This document shows positions 1 through 7,994 of a stretch of 64,000 bases of DNA, piece after piece. The stretch spans positions 1,054,001-1,118,000 of the forward strand of contig NZ_CP100355.1 of the NCBI RefSeq assembly GCF_024204665.1, written 5' to 3'. The DNA is from Natronosalvus rutilus (GTDB taxonomy: Archaea > Halobacteriota > Halobacteria > Halobacteriales > Natrialbaceae). The notes beneath the pieces are model-generated. The model searched no databases and was not told the DNA's origin. It worked only from the letters and a program-made list of their open reading frames with translations. The number at the start of each line of letters is the position of its first letter. Positions within the stretch are counted from its first letter, which is position 1. The position numbers and the translations under genes were made by a program.

Positions 1-1
1 C

Positions 2-499
2 CAGCGGGCCACCCCGCACGCGTGGTCGACGGTCGACGCCGTCCTCGAGGCGACGCGCGTGGCGGCCGGCGCGGTTGCCACTGCCGAGTGGAACGAGGAC
101 GCCCTCGCCGCGGGGGCAGGAGCCGGCTTCTCGACGGCGACCGGCGTCGCGGACCTGCTGGCCGCGAACGGGGTGCCGTTCCGGACGGCCCACGAGATCG
201 TGGCCATCGCCGCCGAGAACGGGGCCGACTACGCGGCCATCGAGTCCGCCGCCGAGGACGTACTCGGCGAACCGCTCGAGAACTACGCCGATTCCGGGGC
301 AGTCGAGTCGGCACTCGACCCTGCGGCGAGCGTGGCCAGTCGCGACTCGACGGGTGGGCCAGCGCCCGACGCCGTCGAGTCCCAGTTCGAGTCCGCTCGT
401 GACGCGCTCGAGAGCCACGAAGTGGCCGTAGGCGACCTCGAGACCGCTCTCGAGACGGCCCACGACGAGCTACGGTCCGAGGTGATGACGTATGCGTGA
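2..499 (+). CDS. argH: argininosuccinate lyase, C-terminal part (5' end outside window)
   Basis: The reading frame is open from base 2 and stops at 497-499, giving the last 165 residues of a protein that starts before the window. The opening residues RATPHAWSTVDAVLEATRVA and the helical C-terminal domain that follows fit argininosuccinate lyase, which cleaves argininosuccinate to arginine and fumarate in the last step of arginine synthesis. The signature loop of the family would lie upstream and cannot be checked. The lysW-arg operon 200 bases downstream on the same strand supports the call. argG is probably just upstream, outside the window. Confidence 0.85.
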   Translation, partial: QRATPHAWSTVDAVLEATRVAAGAVATAEWNEDALAAGAGAGFSTATGVADLLAANGVPFRTAHEIVAIAAENGADYAAIESAAEDVLGEPLENYADSGAVESALDPAASVASRDSTGGPAPDAVESQFESARDALESHEVAVGDLETALETAHDELRSEVMTYA

Positions 500-670
500 G
501 CGTCGTCCCGTTAGTCCTGGCTGGGCGGTGCGGCCGCCGCGATCACCGCCGTCCCCGCCAGGGGACACTATACTATTTCGATGACATTCGAAACAAGATT
601 TGCGGGAAAATAGCATTTTGGCGTCTTTAGGGACGAGTATAGTTTTATAATATATTTGGTAGGTTCGAAG

Positions 671-700
671 GATTTAAGGTACCTCGTCCCCGAGAGGGGA
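671..700 (+). promoter_or_regulatory. lysW-arg operon promoter with a hairpin between TATA box and start
   Basis: gatttaag at 671-678 is a haloarchaeal TATA-like box about 30 bases before the lysW ATG, so the transcript should be nearly leaderless. A second, longer AT stretch lies at 641-656. Between the TATA box and the start is a small inverted repeat (tcccc at 687-691, gggga at 696-700). Its position between TATA box and transcription start suggests an operator; that role is inferred. Nothing else stands out in 500-705. Confidence 0.5.
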
Positions 701-705
701 GTACA

Positions 706-870
706 ATGACAGAATGCGTCGAGTGTGGGGCGGACCTGACCCTGCACGACGATCTGGAAGTCGGAGAAATCGTCGACTGTACCACCTGCGGAGCCGAACT
801 CGAAGTCATCGACACCGAGCCGCCAGTCCTCGAGCGAGCCCCCGAGCTCGAAGAGGACTGGGGTGAGTGA
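706..870 (+). CDS. lysW: amino-group carrier protein LysW
   Basis: A 54-residue acidic protein with a zinc-ribbon pattern: CVEC near residue 4 and CTTC near residue 25. It ends in EDWGE, the family's C-terminal signature, whose last Glu carries the growing amino acid. In archaea LysW shields the amino group of glutamate (arginine route) or aminoadipate (lysine route). A complete diaminopimelate lysine operon lies at 11.5-17.5 kb, so this LysW probably serves arginine only. Its stop overlaps the GTG start of the ligase gene, so the two are co-translated. Confidence 0.9.
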   Translation: MTECVECGADLTLHDDLEVGEIVDCTTCGAELEVIDTEPPVLERAPELEEDWGE

Positions 871-1769
871 CCTTGCATATAGGAATCCTCTACTCCCGGA
901 TCCGCAAGGACGAGAAGCTCCTCCTCAACGAGCTCCGCGAGCGCGGCCACGAGGTCGAAAAGATCGACGTGCGCAAGGAGACCTTCGACGTCGCCGAGGC
1001 CAGCGAGACCTTCGCGGACCTCGACCTCGTCGTCGACCGCTGTCTCGCCACCAGCAGGAGCCTCTACGCCACGCGCTTCTGTGAGGCCTACGGGGTCCCT
1101 GTGGTCAACAGCAACGAGACGGCCGAAATCTGCGCCGACAAGGTCAAGAACAGTCTCGCGCTCGAGTCCGCGGGCGTCCCCACGCCTGCGACGAAGGTCG
1201 CGTTCACCAAAGAGAGCGCCCTCGAGGCCATCGAGAGCTTCGGCTACCCTTGCGTCCTCAAGCCCGTCGTGGGCTCGTGGGGGCGCCTGATGGCCAAGAT
1301 CGACTCCCGTGACGCCGCGGAAGCGATCCTCGAGCACAAGGCAACCCTGGGGCACTACGAGCACAAGGTGTTCTACGTCCAGGAGTTCGTCGCAAAGCCC
1401 GGTCGCGACATGCGCGTGCTGGCCGTCGACGGCGAACCCGTGGCGGCGATGGTTCGCTCCTCGGACCACTGGCTCACCAACGCGGCCAAGGGCGCCACGA
1501 CCGAGCCCTTCGAGCTGGACGACGAGGCGCTCGAGTTGGTCGCAAAGGCCAGCGACGCCGTCGGCGGGGGTCTGCTGGGTATCGACCTCATGGAAACTGG
1601 TGATTCGTACACCGTCCACGAGGTCAATCACACCGTCGAGTTCAAGGCGCTCAACGACGCCGTCGACGTGGATGTCCCCGGGACCGTGGTCGACTGGCTC
1701 GAGGCGAAGGCCGAGGCCACGACCGAGGAGGACGGGGCAAACGACACCGAACTCGAGGTGACGCTGTGA
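867..1769 (+). CDS. argX: glutamate--LysW ligase (ArgX/LysX, ATP-grasp)
   Basis: 300 residues, starting at a GTG that overlaps the lysW stop. This is an ATP-grasp ligase of the LysX/RimK family. It has an N-terminal GILYSRIRKDEK segment, the conserved KPVVGSWGR at about residues 132-140, and the metal/ATP-binding segment EVNHTVEFK at about 252-260. It joins the amino group of glutamate to the C-terminal Glu of LysW. The glutamate (ArgX) rather than aminoadipate (LysX) role is inferred from the neighbours argC, argB, argD, argE and argF. The sequence motif alone could also be read as LysX. Confidence 0.85.
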   Translation: MTLHIGILYSRIRKDEKLLLNELRERGHEVEKIDVRKETFDVAEASETFADLDLVVDRCLATSRSLYATRFCEAYGVPVVNSNETAEICADKVKNSLALESAGVPTPATKVAFTKESALEAIESFGYPCVLKPVVGSWGRLMAKIDSRDAAEAILEHKATLGHYEHKVFYVQEFVAKPGRDMRVLAVDGEPVAAMVRSSDHWLTNAAKGATTEPFELDDEALELVAKASDAVGGGLLGIDLMETGDSYTVHEVNHTVEFKALNDAVDVDVPGTVVDWLEAKAEATTEEDGANDTELEVTL

Positions 1770-2854
1770 TGGCCACGGGCGCACAAGCCGCGGACGACGC
1801 GACGGCGACCGACGCCGAGACCGTCACCGCCTCCGTCGTCGGCGGCACCGGCTTCACGGGCGGGGAACTCCTCCGCCTGCTCGCCGGCCACCCGAATTTC
1901 GAGATCCAGCAGGCCACGAGCCGCTCCGCGGCGGGAAAGAGCGTCGGCTCGAAGCACCCGCCTCTGCGCGGGAGCGACCTGCGATTCAGCGACCCCGAGG
2001 ACCTCGAGTCCGTCGACGTGCTCTTCACAGCGACGCCACACGGCGTCTCGATGGGCCAGATCGACGAGTACCTCGACGTCGCGGACACCGTGGTCGACCT
2101 CTCGGCGGACTTCCGCCTCGAGAGCGAGGAACAGTACGACGAGTGGTACGACGGGCACACGAGTCCAGAGTACCTCGAGCGCGCGGAGTACGCCCTCCCC
2201 GAGATCAACCGCGAGAACCTCGCTGGCGCCGACTTGGTCGCTGGCGGGGGCTGTAACGCCACCGCCACGATCCTGGGACTGTACCCCCTGTTCGAGCACG
2301 GTCTCCTCGAGGGGGGAGAGCAGATCGTCGTCGACGTGAAAGTCGGCTCCTCGGAAGGCGGCGCCGGCGGCGGCGAGGCGTCCTCCCACCCCGAACGTTC
2401 GGGTGTCGTCCGCCCCTACGCGCCGACGGGTCACCGCCACGAGGCCGAGATCGAGCAGTTCCTCGGCACCTCGGTGGCGTTCACCTGCCACGCGGTGGAC
2501 ATGGTTCGCGGCGCGAGCGCGACGAGTCACGTCTTCCCCTCGGGCCCGGTCTCGAAGGGCGACCTCTGGAACGCCTACCGCGAAACCTACGAGGACGAAC
2601 CGTTCGTCCGCATGGCCGCCGGCGGCTCGGGCGTCTACCGCTACCCCGAACCCAAAGCGGTCGCGGGGACGAACATCGCCGAGGTCGGCTTCGAGCTCGA
2701 CCCCTCGAACAAACGGATCGTGGTCTTCTCGGCCATCGACAACATGATGAAGGGCTCGGCCGGACAGGCCGTCCACGCCGCGAATATCGCACTGGGGCTC
2801 GAAGAGACGGCCGGACTCGAGTTTACGGGATTGCATCCCGTGGGGGCGCCCTGA
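1769..2854 (+). CDS. argC: LysW-glutamyl-phosphate reductase (ArgC/LysY)
   Basis: About 361 residues. The ATG at 1769 overlaps the argX stop (TGATG); a GTG at 1766 is an alternative. The N-terminal NADP-binding loop VVGGTGFTGGELLRLL lies near residues 23-38, and the active-site cysteine is in GGGCNATATILG near residue 162. The enzyme reduces LysW-bound glutamyl phosphate to the semialdehyde. Length and motifs fit the ArgC family, and its place between the ligase and the kinase fits the LysW pathway. Confidence 0.92.
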   Translation: MATGAQAADDATATDAETVTASVVGGTGFTGGELLRLLAGHPNFEIQQATSRSAAGKSVGSKHPPLRGSDLRFSDPEDLESVDVLFTATPHGVSMGQIDEYLDVADTVVDLSADFRLESEEQYDEWYDGHTSPEYLERAEYALPEINRENLAGADLVAGGGCNATATILGLYPLFEHGLLEGGEQIVVDVKVGSSEGGAGGGEASSHPERSGVVRPYAPTGHRHEAEIEQFLGTSVAFTCHAVDMVRGASATSHVFPSGPVSKGDLWNAYRETYEDEPFVRMAAGGSGVYRYPEPKAVAGTNIAEVGFELDPSNKRIVVFSAIDNMMKGSAGQAVHAANIALGLEETAGLEFTGLHPVGAP

Positions 2855-2855
2855 G

Positions 2856-3758
2856 ATGACAATAGTAGTGAAGATCGGCGGCGCTCGAGCCGTCGACCCC
2901 GCGGAAGCCCTGGCGGACGTAGCTCACCTCGTAGCCAACGGCGAGCAGGTCGTCGTCGTTCACGGCGGCTCGACGGCGGTCGACGAGACACTCGAGGAAC
3001 TGGGCGAGGAGCCCACCTACGTCGAGACTCCCAGCGGCGTCGTCGGGCGGTTCACCGACGAGCGCACTATGGACGTGTTCAAGATGGTCATGCCCGGGAA
3101 GCTCAACACCGACCTCGTCGAGGCCCTGCAGAACGAGGGCGTCGACGCGGTCGGCCTTTCGGGCGTCGACGGCCAGCTCCTCTCGGGGAAGCGGAAGTCG
3201 GCCGTCCGCGTCCAGGAGGACGGCAAGAAGAAGATCAAGCGCGGCGATCATTCCGGGACCATCGAGGACGTCAATGCGGGCCTCCTCGAGACCCTGCTCG
3301 CGGGCGGGTACGTCCCCGTCGTGGGCGGACCCGTCCTCGGCGCCGAGAAGGACGGCGGTTGCACCGCGGTCAACGCCGACGCCGACCGCACGGCCGCGGC
3401 CGTCGCGGGGGCGCTCGAGGCCGACCTCGTGCTCCTGACGGACGTCTCGGGGATCTACGCCGATCCCGAAGATGAGTCGACAAAGATCGATGAGGCGACG
3501 GACGAAGAGTCGTTCGCGGCTGTCGAGGACGCCGCCGAGGGCTTCATGACGAAGAAGGTCATGGCCGCGAAAGAGGCCCTCGAGACCGGCGCGAGTTCGG
3601 TCGTGGTCGCGGATGCGAACGCGAACGATCCCGTCTCGAATGCCATCGCGGGTCACGGGACGACGATCACCCCTGGCGCGCTGGGCCTGGGGCTCAATGG
3701 CGAAACTGACGATGACGACGCGGACGAGAAGGCGGCGCTCGAGGTGACCAACCAATGA
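2856..3758 (+). CDS. argB: LysW-glutamate kinase (ArgB/LysZ)
   Basis: 300 residues, one base after the argC stop. This is an amino-acid kinase fold: the phosphate loop KIGGARAV lies at the N-terminus, followed by VVVHGGST, GLSGVDGQL and a C-terminal nucleotide-binding half containing LTDVSGIYAD. It phosphorylates the side-chain carboxyl of LysW-bound glutamate. The last 30 residues form an acidic tail typical of haloarchaeal proteins. The stop overlaps the ATG of argD by four bases. Confidence 0.92.
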   Translation: MTIVVKIGGARAVDPAEALADVAHLVANGEQVVVVHGGSTAVDETLEELGEEPTYVETPSGVVGRFTDERTMDVFKMVMPGKLNTDLVEALQNEGVDAVGLSGVDGQLLSGKRKSAVRVQEDGKKKIKRGDHSGTIEDVNAGLLETLLAGGYVPVVGGPVLGAEKDGGCTAVNADADRTAAAVAGALEADLVLLTDVSGIYADPEDESTKIDEATDEESFAAVEDAAEGFMTKKVMAAKEALETGASSVVVADANANDPVSNAIAGHGTTITPGALGLGLNGETDDDDADEKAALEVTNQ

Positions 3759-4906
3759 GCGGGTTCGTCTTCTCCGAGAAACCCATCTCGATCGCCTCGG
3801 GCGAGGGCGCGTTCCTCACCAGCGAGGACGGCACCGACTACCTCGACCTCGGCGCGAGCTACGCCTGCACGCCGACGGGTCACTGCCACCCGCAGGTAGT
3901 CGAGGCGATCCAGGAGCAGGCGGGCGAGTTGCTCTACGTCCAGGGTTCGTACCCGGTCAAGTCCCGGACCGACCTCCACACCAGGCTGGCCGCGCTCGCC
4001 CCCGGCGACCTCGAGAACGTCTGGCTCTGCAATTCAGGTACCGAGGCTAACGAGGCGGCGCTGAAGTTCGCCCGGAGCGCGACCGGCGGGACGAAGATCG
4101 TCGCCGCGAAGCGCGCCTTCCACGGCCGGACGGCGGGGACGCTCTCGGCGACGTGGAAACCGAAGTACAGGAAGCCCTTCGAGCCGCTGCTCCAAGACGT
4201 CGAGTTCGTCACCTACGGGGACGCAGACGAGTTATCTGACGCCGTCGACGACGACACCGCCGCGGTGATCCTCGAGCCGATCCAGGGCGAGGGCGGCATC
4301 CACCCCGCGCCGGCGGGCTACCTCGAGGCGGCCCGCGAGGTCACTGAGGCGACGGGGACGGCACTGATCTTCGACGAGATCCAGACGGGACTCGGCCGGA
4401 CCGGGACGACGTGGGCCTGCCAGAACGAGGCCATCGGCAGCCCCGTCGAGCCCGACATCCTCACGACCGCGAAAGGGCTCGCCAGTGGGCTTCCGCTCGG
4501 GGCGACGCTGTGTGCCGACTGGATCGCCGAAAACGCCGGTCCCCACGGGTCGACGTTTTCGGGGAACCCGCTCGTCTGCGCAGCCGCGAATGCCACCATC
4601 GACGTCCTGGTCGACGAGGATTTAGCAACCAACGCCGCCGAGGTTGGCGACGCCCTGAAAGCCGAACTCGAGGCGTCCGACGTGTCCCTCCGGGACGTCC
4701 GCGGCGAGGGCCTGATGCTCGGCCTCGAAGTCAAGCGCGGGGCCAACCGCGTGCTCCGGGATCTCGCACTCGAGCATCAGATACTCGCCCTGCCGGCGGG
4801 TCGAAGCGTCGTTCGGTTGCTCCCGCCGCTGGTTCTCGAGCGCGAGCACGCAGCCCAGGTCGTCGACGCACTGTCGGCGATTCTCACACCCACGGCAGAG
4901 CAATGA
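3755..4906 (+). CDS. argD: LysW-ornithine (acetylornithine-type) aminotransferase
   Basis: 383 residues of class-III PLP aminotransferase. The PLP phosphate contacts are in NSGTEANE (about 93-100), the cofactor aspartate is in FDEIQTGLGRTG (Asp near 207), and the Schiff-base lysine is in TTAKGLASG (near 240). It transfers an amino group to LysW-glutamate semialdehyde. No separate dapC-type aminotransferase gene accompanies the lysine operon in this window, so this enzyme may also act on the succinylated intermediate of lysine synthesis, as ArgD does in some bacteria. That second role is inference. Confidence 0.9.
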   Translation: MSGFVFSEKPISIASGEGAFLTSEDGTDYLDLGASYACTPTGHCHPQVVEAIQEQAGELLYVQGSYPVKSRTDLHTRLAALAPGDLENVWLCNSGTEANEAALKFARSATGGTKIVAAKRAFHGRTAGTLSATWKPKYRKPFEPLLQDVEFVTYGDADELSDAVDDDTAAVILEPIQGEGGIHPAPAGYLEAAREVTEATGTALIFDEIQTGLGRTGTTWACQNEAIGSPVEPDILTTAKGLASGLPLGATLCADWIAENAGPHGSTFSGNPLVCAAANATIDVLVDEDLATNAAEVGDALKAELEASDVSLRDVRGEGLMLGLEVKRGANRVLRDLALEHQILALPAGRSVVRLLPPLVLEREHAAQVVDALSAILTPTAEQ

Positions 4907-4925
4907 TTCGAGACATGGAAGAACA

Positions 4926-6113
4926 ATGACGCAGGCCACGCCAGAGATGGACGCGAACGAAACGGACGAGGCGGCGACCGCTCCCGCCGACGAGACCGAC
5001 GGAAGCGAGACGAGCACCGACTTCGAGTCGAGCGCAGTCACTCGAGCGGCGGCTCGCGAACTGCTGATCGACCTCGTCTCGACCCCGTCGCCCTCGGGCA
5101 AGGAGGACGCGGCAGCCAAAGTGCTCGCCGACTTCTTCGAGAGCCACGACCGCGAGGTCTGGATAGACGAGGTCGGCAACGTACGGGCGCCGGCCGACGA
5201 TGCGGTCCTCCTGACCTCCCACGTCGACACCGTCCCGGGAGAGATTCCGGTTCGGGTCGAATCGGCGAGCGACGAGGACGTGGACGCCGAGGTCGCGACC
5301 GCAGGCGAGGATGTCCTCTGGGGCCGCGGCAGCGTTGACGCTACCGGCCCGCTGGCCGCGATGGCCGTCGCCGCCGTTACCACCGGCCTCTCCTTCGTCG
5401 GCGTCGTCGGCGAGGAGACGGACTCGCGAGGCGCGCGCCACCTCGTCGCCGACCGGGAGGCACCGGGTGCCGTGATCAACGGCGAACCCTCCGGAGTCGA
5501 CGGCATCACGCTGGGCTATCGCGGCTTCCTGGCCGGCACCTACGTCGCCACCAGCGAGTCCGGTCACACCTCCCGGCCTGAACCGAACGCCATCCAGCAG
5601 GCCACTCGCTGGTGGTCGGCCGTCGAGGATGCCTTCGAGCCCGACGATTACGAACCCGTCTTCGAGCAAGTGACCGCCAAACCCGTCTCGCTCGAGGGCG
5701 GCACCACCGAGGACGGCCTCTCCGTGGAGGCGACCCTCGAGGCACAACTCCGCATCCCGCCGAGTCTCGACGCCGACAGCGTGAGAGAGACGGCGGAAGC
5801 CGCCCTCGAGGTCGGCACCGTCTCCTGGAAGGAGCCGATCCCGCCGGTGATGGAGAGTCCACGCACCGAAATCGCACGGGCGTTCCGTGTCGCGATCCGG
5901 CAGGAAGGCGGCGAGCCGAGACTCCTCCGGAAGACCGGAACGAGCGACATGAACCTCTACGCCGGCGCGTGGGACTGCCCGATGGTCACCTACGGCCCCG
6001 GCGACTCGGACCTCGATCACGCCCCCGACGAACGCCTCTCGCTCGCGGATTACGAGCGCTCGATCGCGGTCCTCGAACGCGTCGGGAACATGCTCCGGGG
6101 GGAGGACGCGTGA
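4926..6113 (+). CDS. lysK: [LysW]-ornithine hydrolase (LysK/ArgE, M20 family)
   Basis: 395 residues. A low-complexity acidic N-terminal extension of about 38 residues precedes the catalytic domain. M20 metallopeptidase landmarks are present: LLTSHVDTVPG (metal His/Asp), GRGSVDATGPLAAMA (bridging Asp) and VGEETDSRGARHL (catalytic Glu pair). It releases ornithine from LysW. The start follows argD by 19 bases, and the stop overlaps the argF start (TGATG). A second M20 gene at 11534-12658 lies in the lysine operon, so the two can be assigned by context. Confidence 0.88.
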   Translation: MTQATPEMDANETDEAATAPADETDGSETSTDFESSAVTRAAARELLIDLVSTPSPSGKEDAAAKVLADFFESHDREVWIDEVGNVRAPADDAVLLTSHVDTVPGEIPVRVESASDEDVDAEVATAGEDVLWGRGSVDATGPLAAMAVAAVTTGLSFVGVVGEETDSRGARHLVADREAPGAVINGEPSGVDGITLGYRGFLAGTYVATSESGHTSRPEPNAIQQATRWWSAVEDAFEPDDYEPVFEQVTAKPVSLEGGTTEDGLSVEATLEAQLRIPPSLDADSVRETAEAALEVGTVSWKEPIPPVMESPRTEIARAFRVAIRQEGGEPRLLRKTGTSDMNLYAGAWDCPMVTYGPGDSDLDHAPDERLSLADYERSIAVLERVGNMLRGEDA

Positions 6114-7078
6114 TGACGGGCGACTCGAGTCGTCCCGCCCACGCGAGTCGCTCGGCGGCCGGAATCGAGGGTGACGTGCGCCACCTGCTCGACATCGACG
6201 ACCTCTCTCGCGAGGAACTGTTTACCGTCCTGGACCGGGCGGCCGATTACAAACTCGCCCAGACGCGCGGCGAGGGCCACGCCGACTTGCCAGGGAAAAC
6301 GCTGGGCATGCTCTTCCAGAAGCCCAGCACTCGGACGCGCGTCTCCTTCGAGACGGGGATGACCCACCTCGGCGGTCACGCCATCTTCCTCGGAGCCGAC
6401 GACATCCAGCTGGGTCGTGGCGAACCACTCAAAGACACCGCGAGGACTCTCTCGCGGTACGTCGACGCGGTGATGGCACGGGTGTTCAAACACGAGAATA
6501 TTCGGGTGATGGCCGAGTACGCGGACGTGCCGATCGTCAACGGGCTGACCGACGACGCCCACCCGTGCCAGACGCTGGCTGACCTCCTGACGATCCGCGA
6601 GCGCTTCGCCGACCTGGATTCCGTCTCGGCGACCTGGATCGGCGACGGGAACAACGTTGCTCAGTCGTTCGTCCTCGGCTGTGCGCTCGCCGGAATCGAC
6701 CTCACGGTGGCGACGCCCGAGGATCACGGCATCGACGAGGCCGTCCTCGAGCGGGCGGCCGATCTCGGAACGGCGCCGACGGTTACGCACGACCCCGTCG
6801 AGGCGGTGACGGACGCGAACGTCGTCTACACCGACGTCTGGGTCAGCATGGGCCAGGAGGACGAACGCGAGATTCGCCTCCGGGCGTTCGAGGGGTTCCA
6901 GGTCAACCAGGAACTGCTCGAGCACGCGCCCGAAGCGGCCGTGATGCACTGTCTGCCGGCCCACCGCGGTGAGGAGATCACCGACGCCGTCATTGAGAGC
7001 GAGCGTTCGATCGTGTTCGATCAGGCAGAAAATCGGCTCCACACCCAGAAGGCGGTGTTGAGCTGGTTGCTCGAGTAA
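6113..7078 (+). CDS. argF: ornithine carbamoyltransferase
   Basis: 321 residues from the ATG at 6113, which overlaps the previous stop; the open frame runs further upstream but only as a shadow of lysK. The carbamoyl-phosphate loop PSTRTRVSFE lies at about 71-80, HPCQTLADL mid-protein, and the ornithine-binding HCLPAHRG near 279-286. It converts ornithine and carbamoyl phosphate to citrulline in the cytoplasm. It closes the seven-gene arginine operon; argG would be the remaining enzyme. Confidence 0.95.
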   Translation: MTGDSSRPAHASRSAAGIEGDVRHLLDIDDLSREELFTVLDRAADYKLAQTRGEGHADLPGKTLGMLFQKPSTRTRVSFETGMTHLGGHAIFLGADDIQLGRGEPLKDTARTLSRYVDAVMARVFKHENIRVMAEYADVPIVNGLTDDAHPCQTLADLLTIRERFADLDSVSATWIGDGNNVAQSFVLGCALAGIDLTVATPEDHGIDEAVLERAADLGTAPTVTHDPVEAVTDANVVYTDVWVSMGQEDEREIRLRAFEGFQVNQELLEHAPEAAVMHCLPAHRGEEITDAVIESERSIVFDQAENRLHTQKAVLSWLLE

Positions 7079-7271
7079 CTCGAGCGACGCGGCCGCTTTC
7101 CTGTCCGCGCTCGAACGATGCGCGGCTGCGGTCGACTGTTGGTGGACGAACTCCTGTGCGAGCAGCAGTAGGCGGAAAACGAGAGACGCAGACGCTTCAA
7201 CGGCTGTCGGAACGTGTTCAGGATCGGATTGAGGCGGCCTCCTGTCGTTCCTCGAGGCGAAAAATCCCATG

Positions 7272-7280
7272 TTTTTATAT
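7272..7280 (+). promoter_or_regulatory. TATA box of the candidate small RNA
   Basis: The run tttttatat lies in an otherwise GC-rich intergenic stretch, about 26 bases before the first hairpin of the structured region at 7302-7440. The region between the argF stop (7078) and this box shows no gene. Confidence 0.5.
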
Positions 7281-7301
7281 GGAAGAACCTGCTATCCCGA
7301 G

Positions 7302-7440
7302 TTAGCAGCACGTTAGACAGGCTGCTGCGCACCGCGGATGCCGTGTGTATGGGGTGCCCGGCAGACGCGGGCGAGCGATGGGGGGAAACCATCCACCACC
7401 AACCGATCCACTGGGGGGATCGCCTGTTTCCGTTTTTTCG
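7302..7440 (+). ncRNA. candidate structured small RNA (four consecutive hairpins, T-tract)
   Basis: Downstream of a good TATA box the sequence folds into four short hairpins in a row: agcagc 7304-7309 with gctgct 7321-7326; ccgcg 7332-7336 with cgcgg 7366-7370 (inner gcc/ggc); gatgg 7377-7381 with ccatc 7389-7393; and cgatcc 7404-7409 with ggatcg 7417-7422. A T6 tract follows at 7433-7438. No convincing protein is encoded; the frame through here (7214-7597) is arginine-rich and lacks haloarchaeal composition. I do not recognise a known RNA family: it is too short for RNase P and lacks the SRP GGAAG loop. It could be an H/ACA-type guide or a regulatory RNA. Nothing else is seen in 7441-7605 apart from an attaa box near 7572 that probably serves tfs. 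Confidence 0.4.
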
Positions 7441-7605
7441 CGGTCGTGACGGAACGGCGAGCACGATGCTCGAGCGTCTCGACGCCTCAATCGCCCTCGA
7501 GGCCCTTCGCCGCTCGGTTTCCGTTTCCTTGCTCGAGTCTCTCGATTTCCTGCCGTCCGCGGCGGAACGCGCCATTAATGTGTCTCGACTCCCGTAGCCG
7601 GATAC

Positions 7606-7914
7606 ATGGAATTCTGCGACGAATGTGGCTCGATGATGAAGGCGGACGATGGCTACTGGGTCTGCGGTAGCTGCGACTTTACGAAACCGAAAGGCGACAG
7701 CGACGAGTACGTAGTCACCGAAGACCAGGAGGCGACCGAGGTGATTGAGTCCTCCGACGAGACGTCGCTCCCGAAGACCGAGGCCCGGTGCCCCGAGTGT
7801 GGCCACGACCAGGCGTACTGGTACCTCCAGCAGACGCGCTCGGCGGACGAGTCCGAGACCCGGTTCTTCATCTGCGCGGAGTGCGAGTACAAGTGGCGCG
7901 AAGACGACAACTGA
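7606..7914 (+). CDS. tfs: transcription factor S (TFIIS-like)
   Basis: 102 residues with two zinc ribbons. The N-terminal one is CDEC...CGSC (residues 4-25), the RPB9-like half. The C-terminal one is CPEC...CAEC (about 65-95), which carries the QTRSADE stretch that reaches the RNA polymerase active site and stimulates RNA cleavage in backtracked complexes. This full two-ribbon layout is that of archaeal TFS. It is a single gene, followed by a strong hairpin shared with the convergent trmI. Confidence 0.93.
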   Translation: MEFCDECGSMMKADDGYWVCGSCDFTKPKGDSDEYVVTEDQEATEVIESSDETSLPKTEARCPECGHDQAYWYLQQTRSADESETRFFICAECEYKWREDDN

Positions 7915-7933
7915 TCCTCGCGGAATCGATCAC

Positions 7934-7971
7934 TCGAGTTCGTCATTGACGCCCGTAGCGGGCGAACTCGA
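7934..7971. terminator. bidirectional hairpin between convergent tfs and trmI
   Basis: A nine-base inverted repeat (tcgagttcg 7934-7942, cgaactcga 7963-7971) encloses a second stem cccg/cggg (7952-7962). It sits between two convergent stop codons, so it most likely helps end both transcripts. The motif atcactcga recurs three times around it. Confidence 0.45.
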
Positions 7972-7994
7972 TAGTTAATCACTCGACCGATCGA

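Noticed and set aside
706-1769. lysW-lysX as part of a lysine (aminoadipate) pathway
   Set aside because: No homocitrate or aminoadipate genes are present, the neighbours are arginine genes, and a full diaminopimelate lysine operon lies 5 kb away.
7302-7440. SRP RNA or RNase P RNA
   Set aside because: The region is too short, and the conserved GGAAG-type SRP loop and RNase P core sequences are not present within it.
7214-7597. Open frame of 127 codons across the argF-tfs gap
   Set aside because: It is arginine- and leucine-rich without the acidic composition of haloarchaeal proteins, has no start signal, and overlaps the hairpins and TATA box of the candidate RNA.
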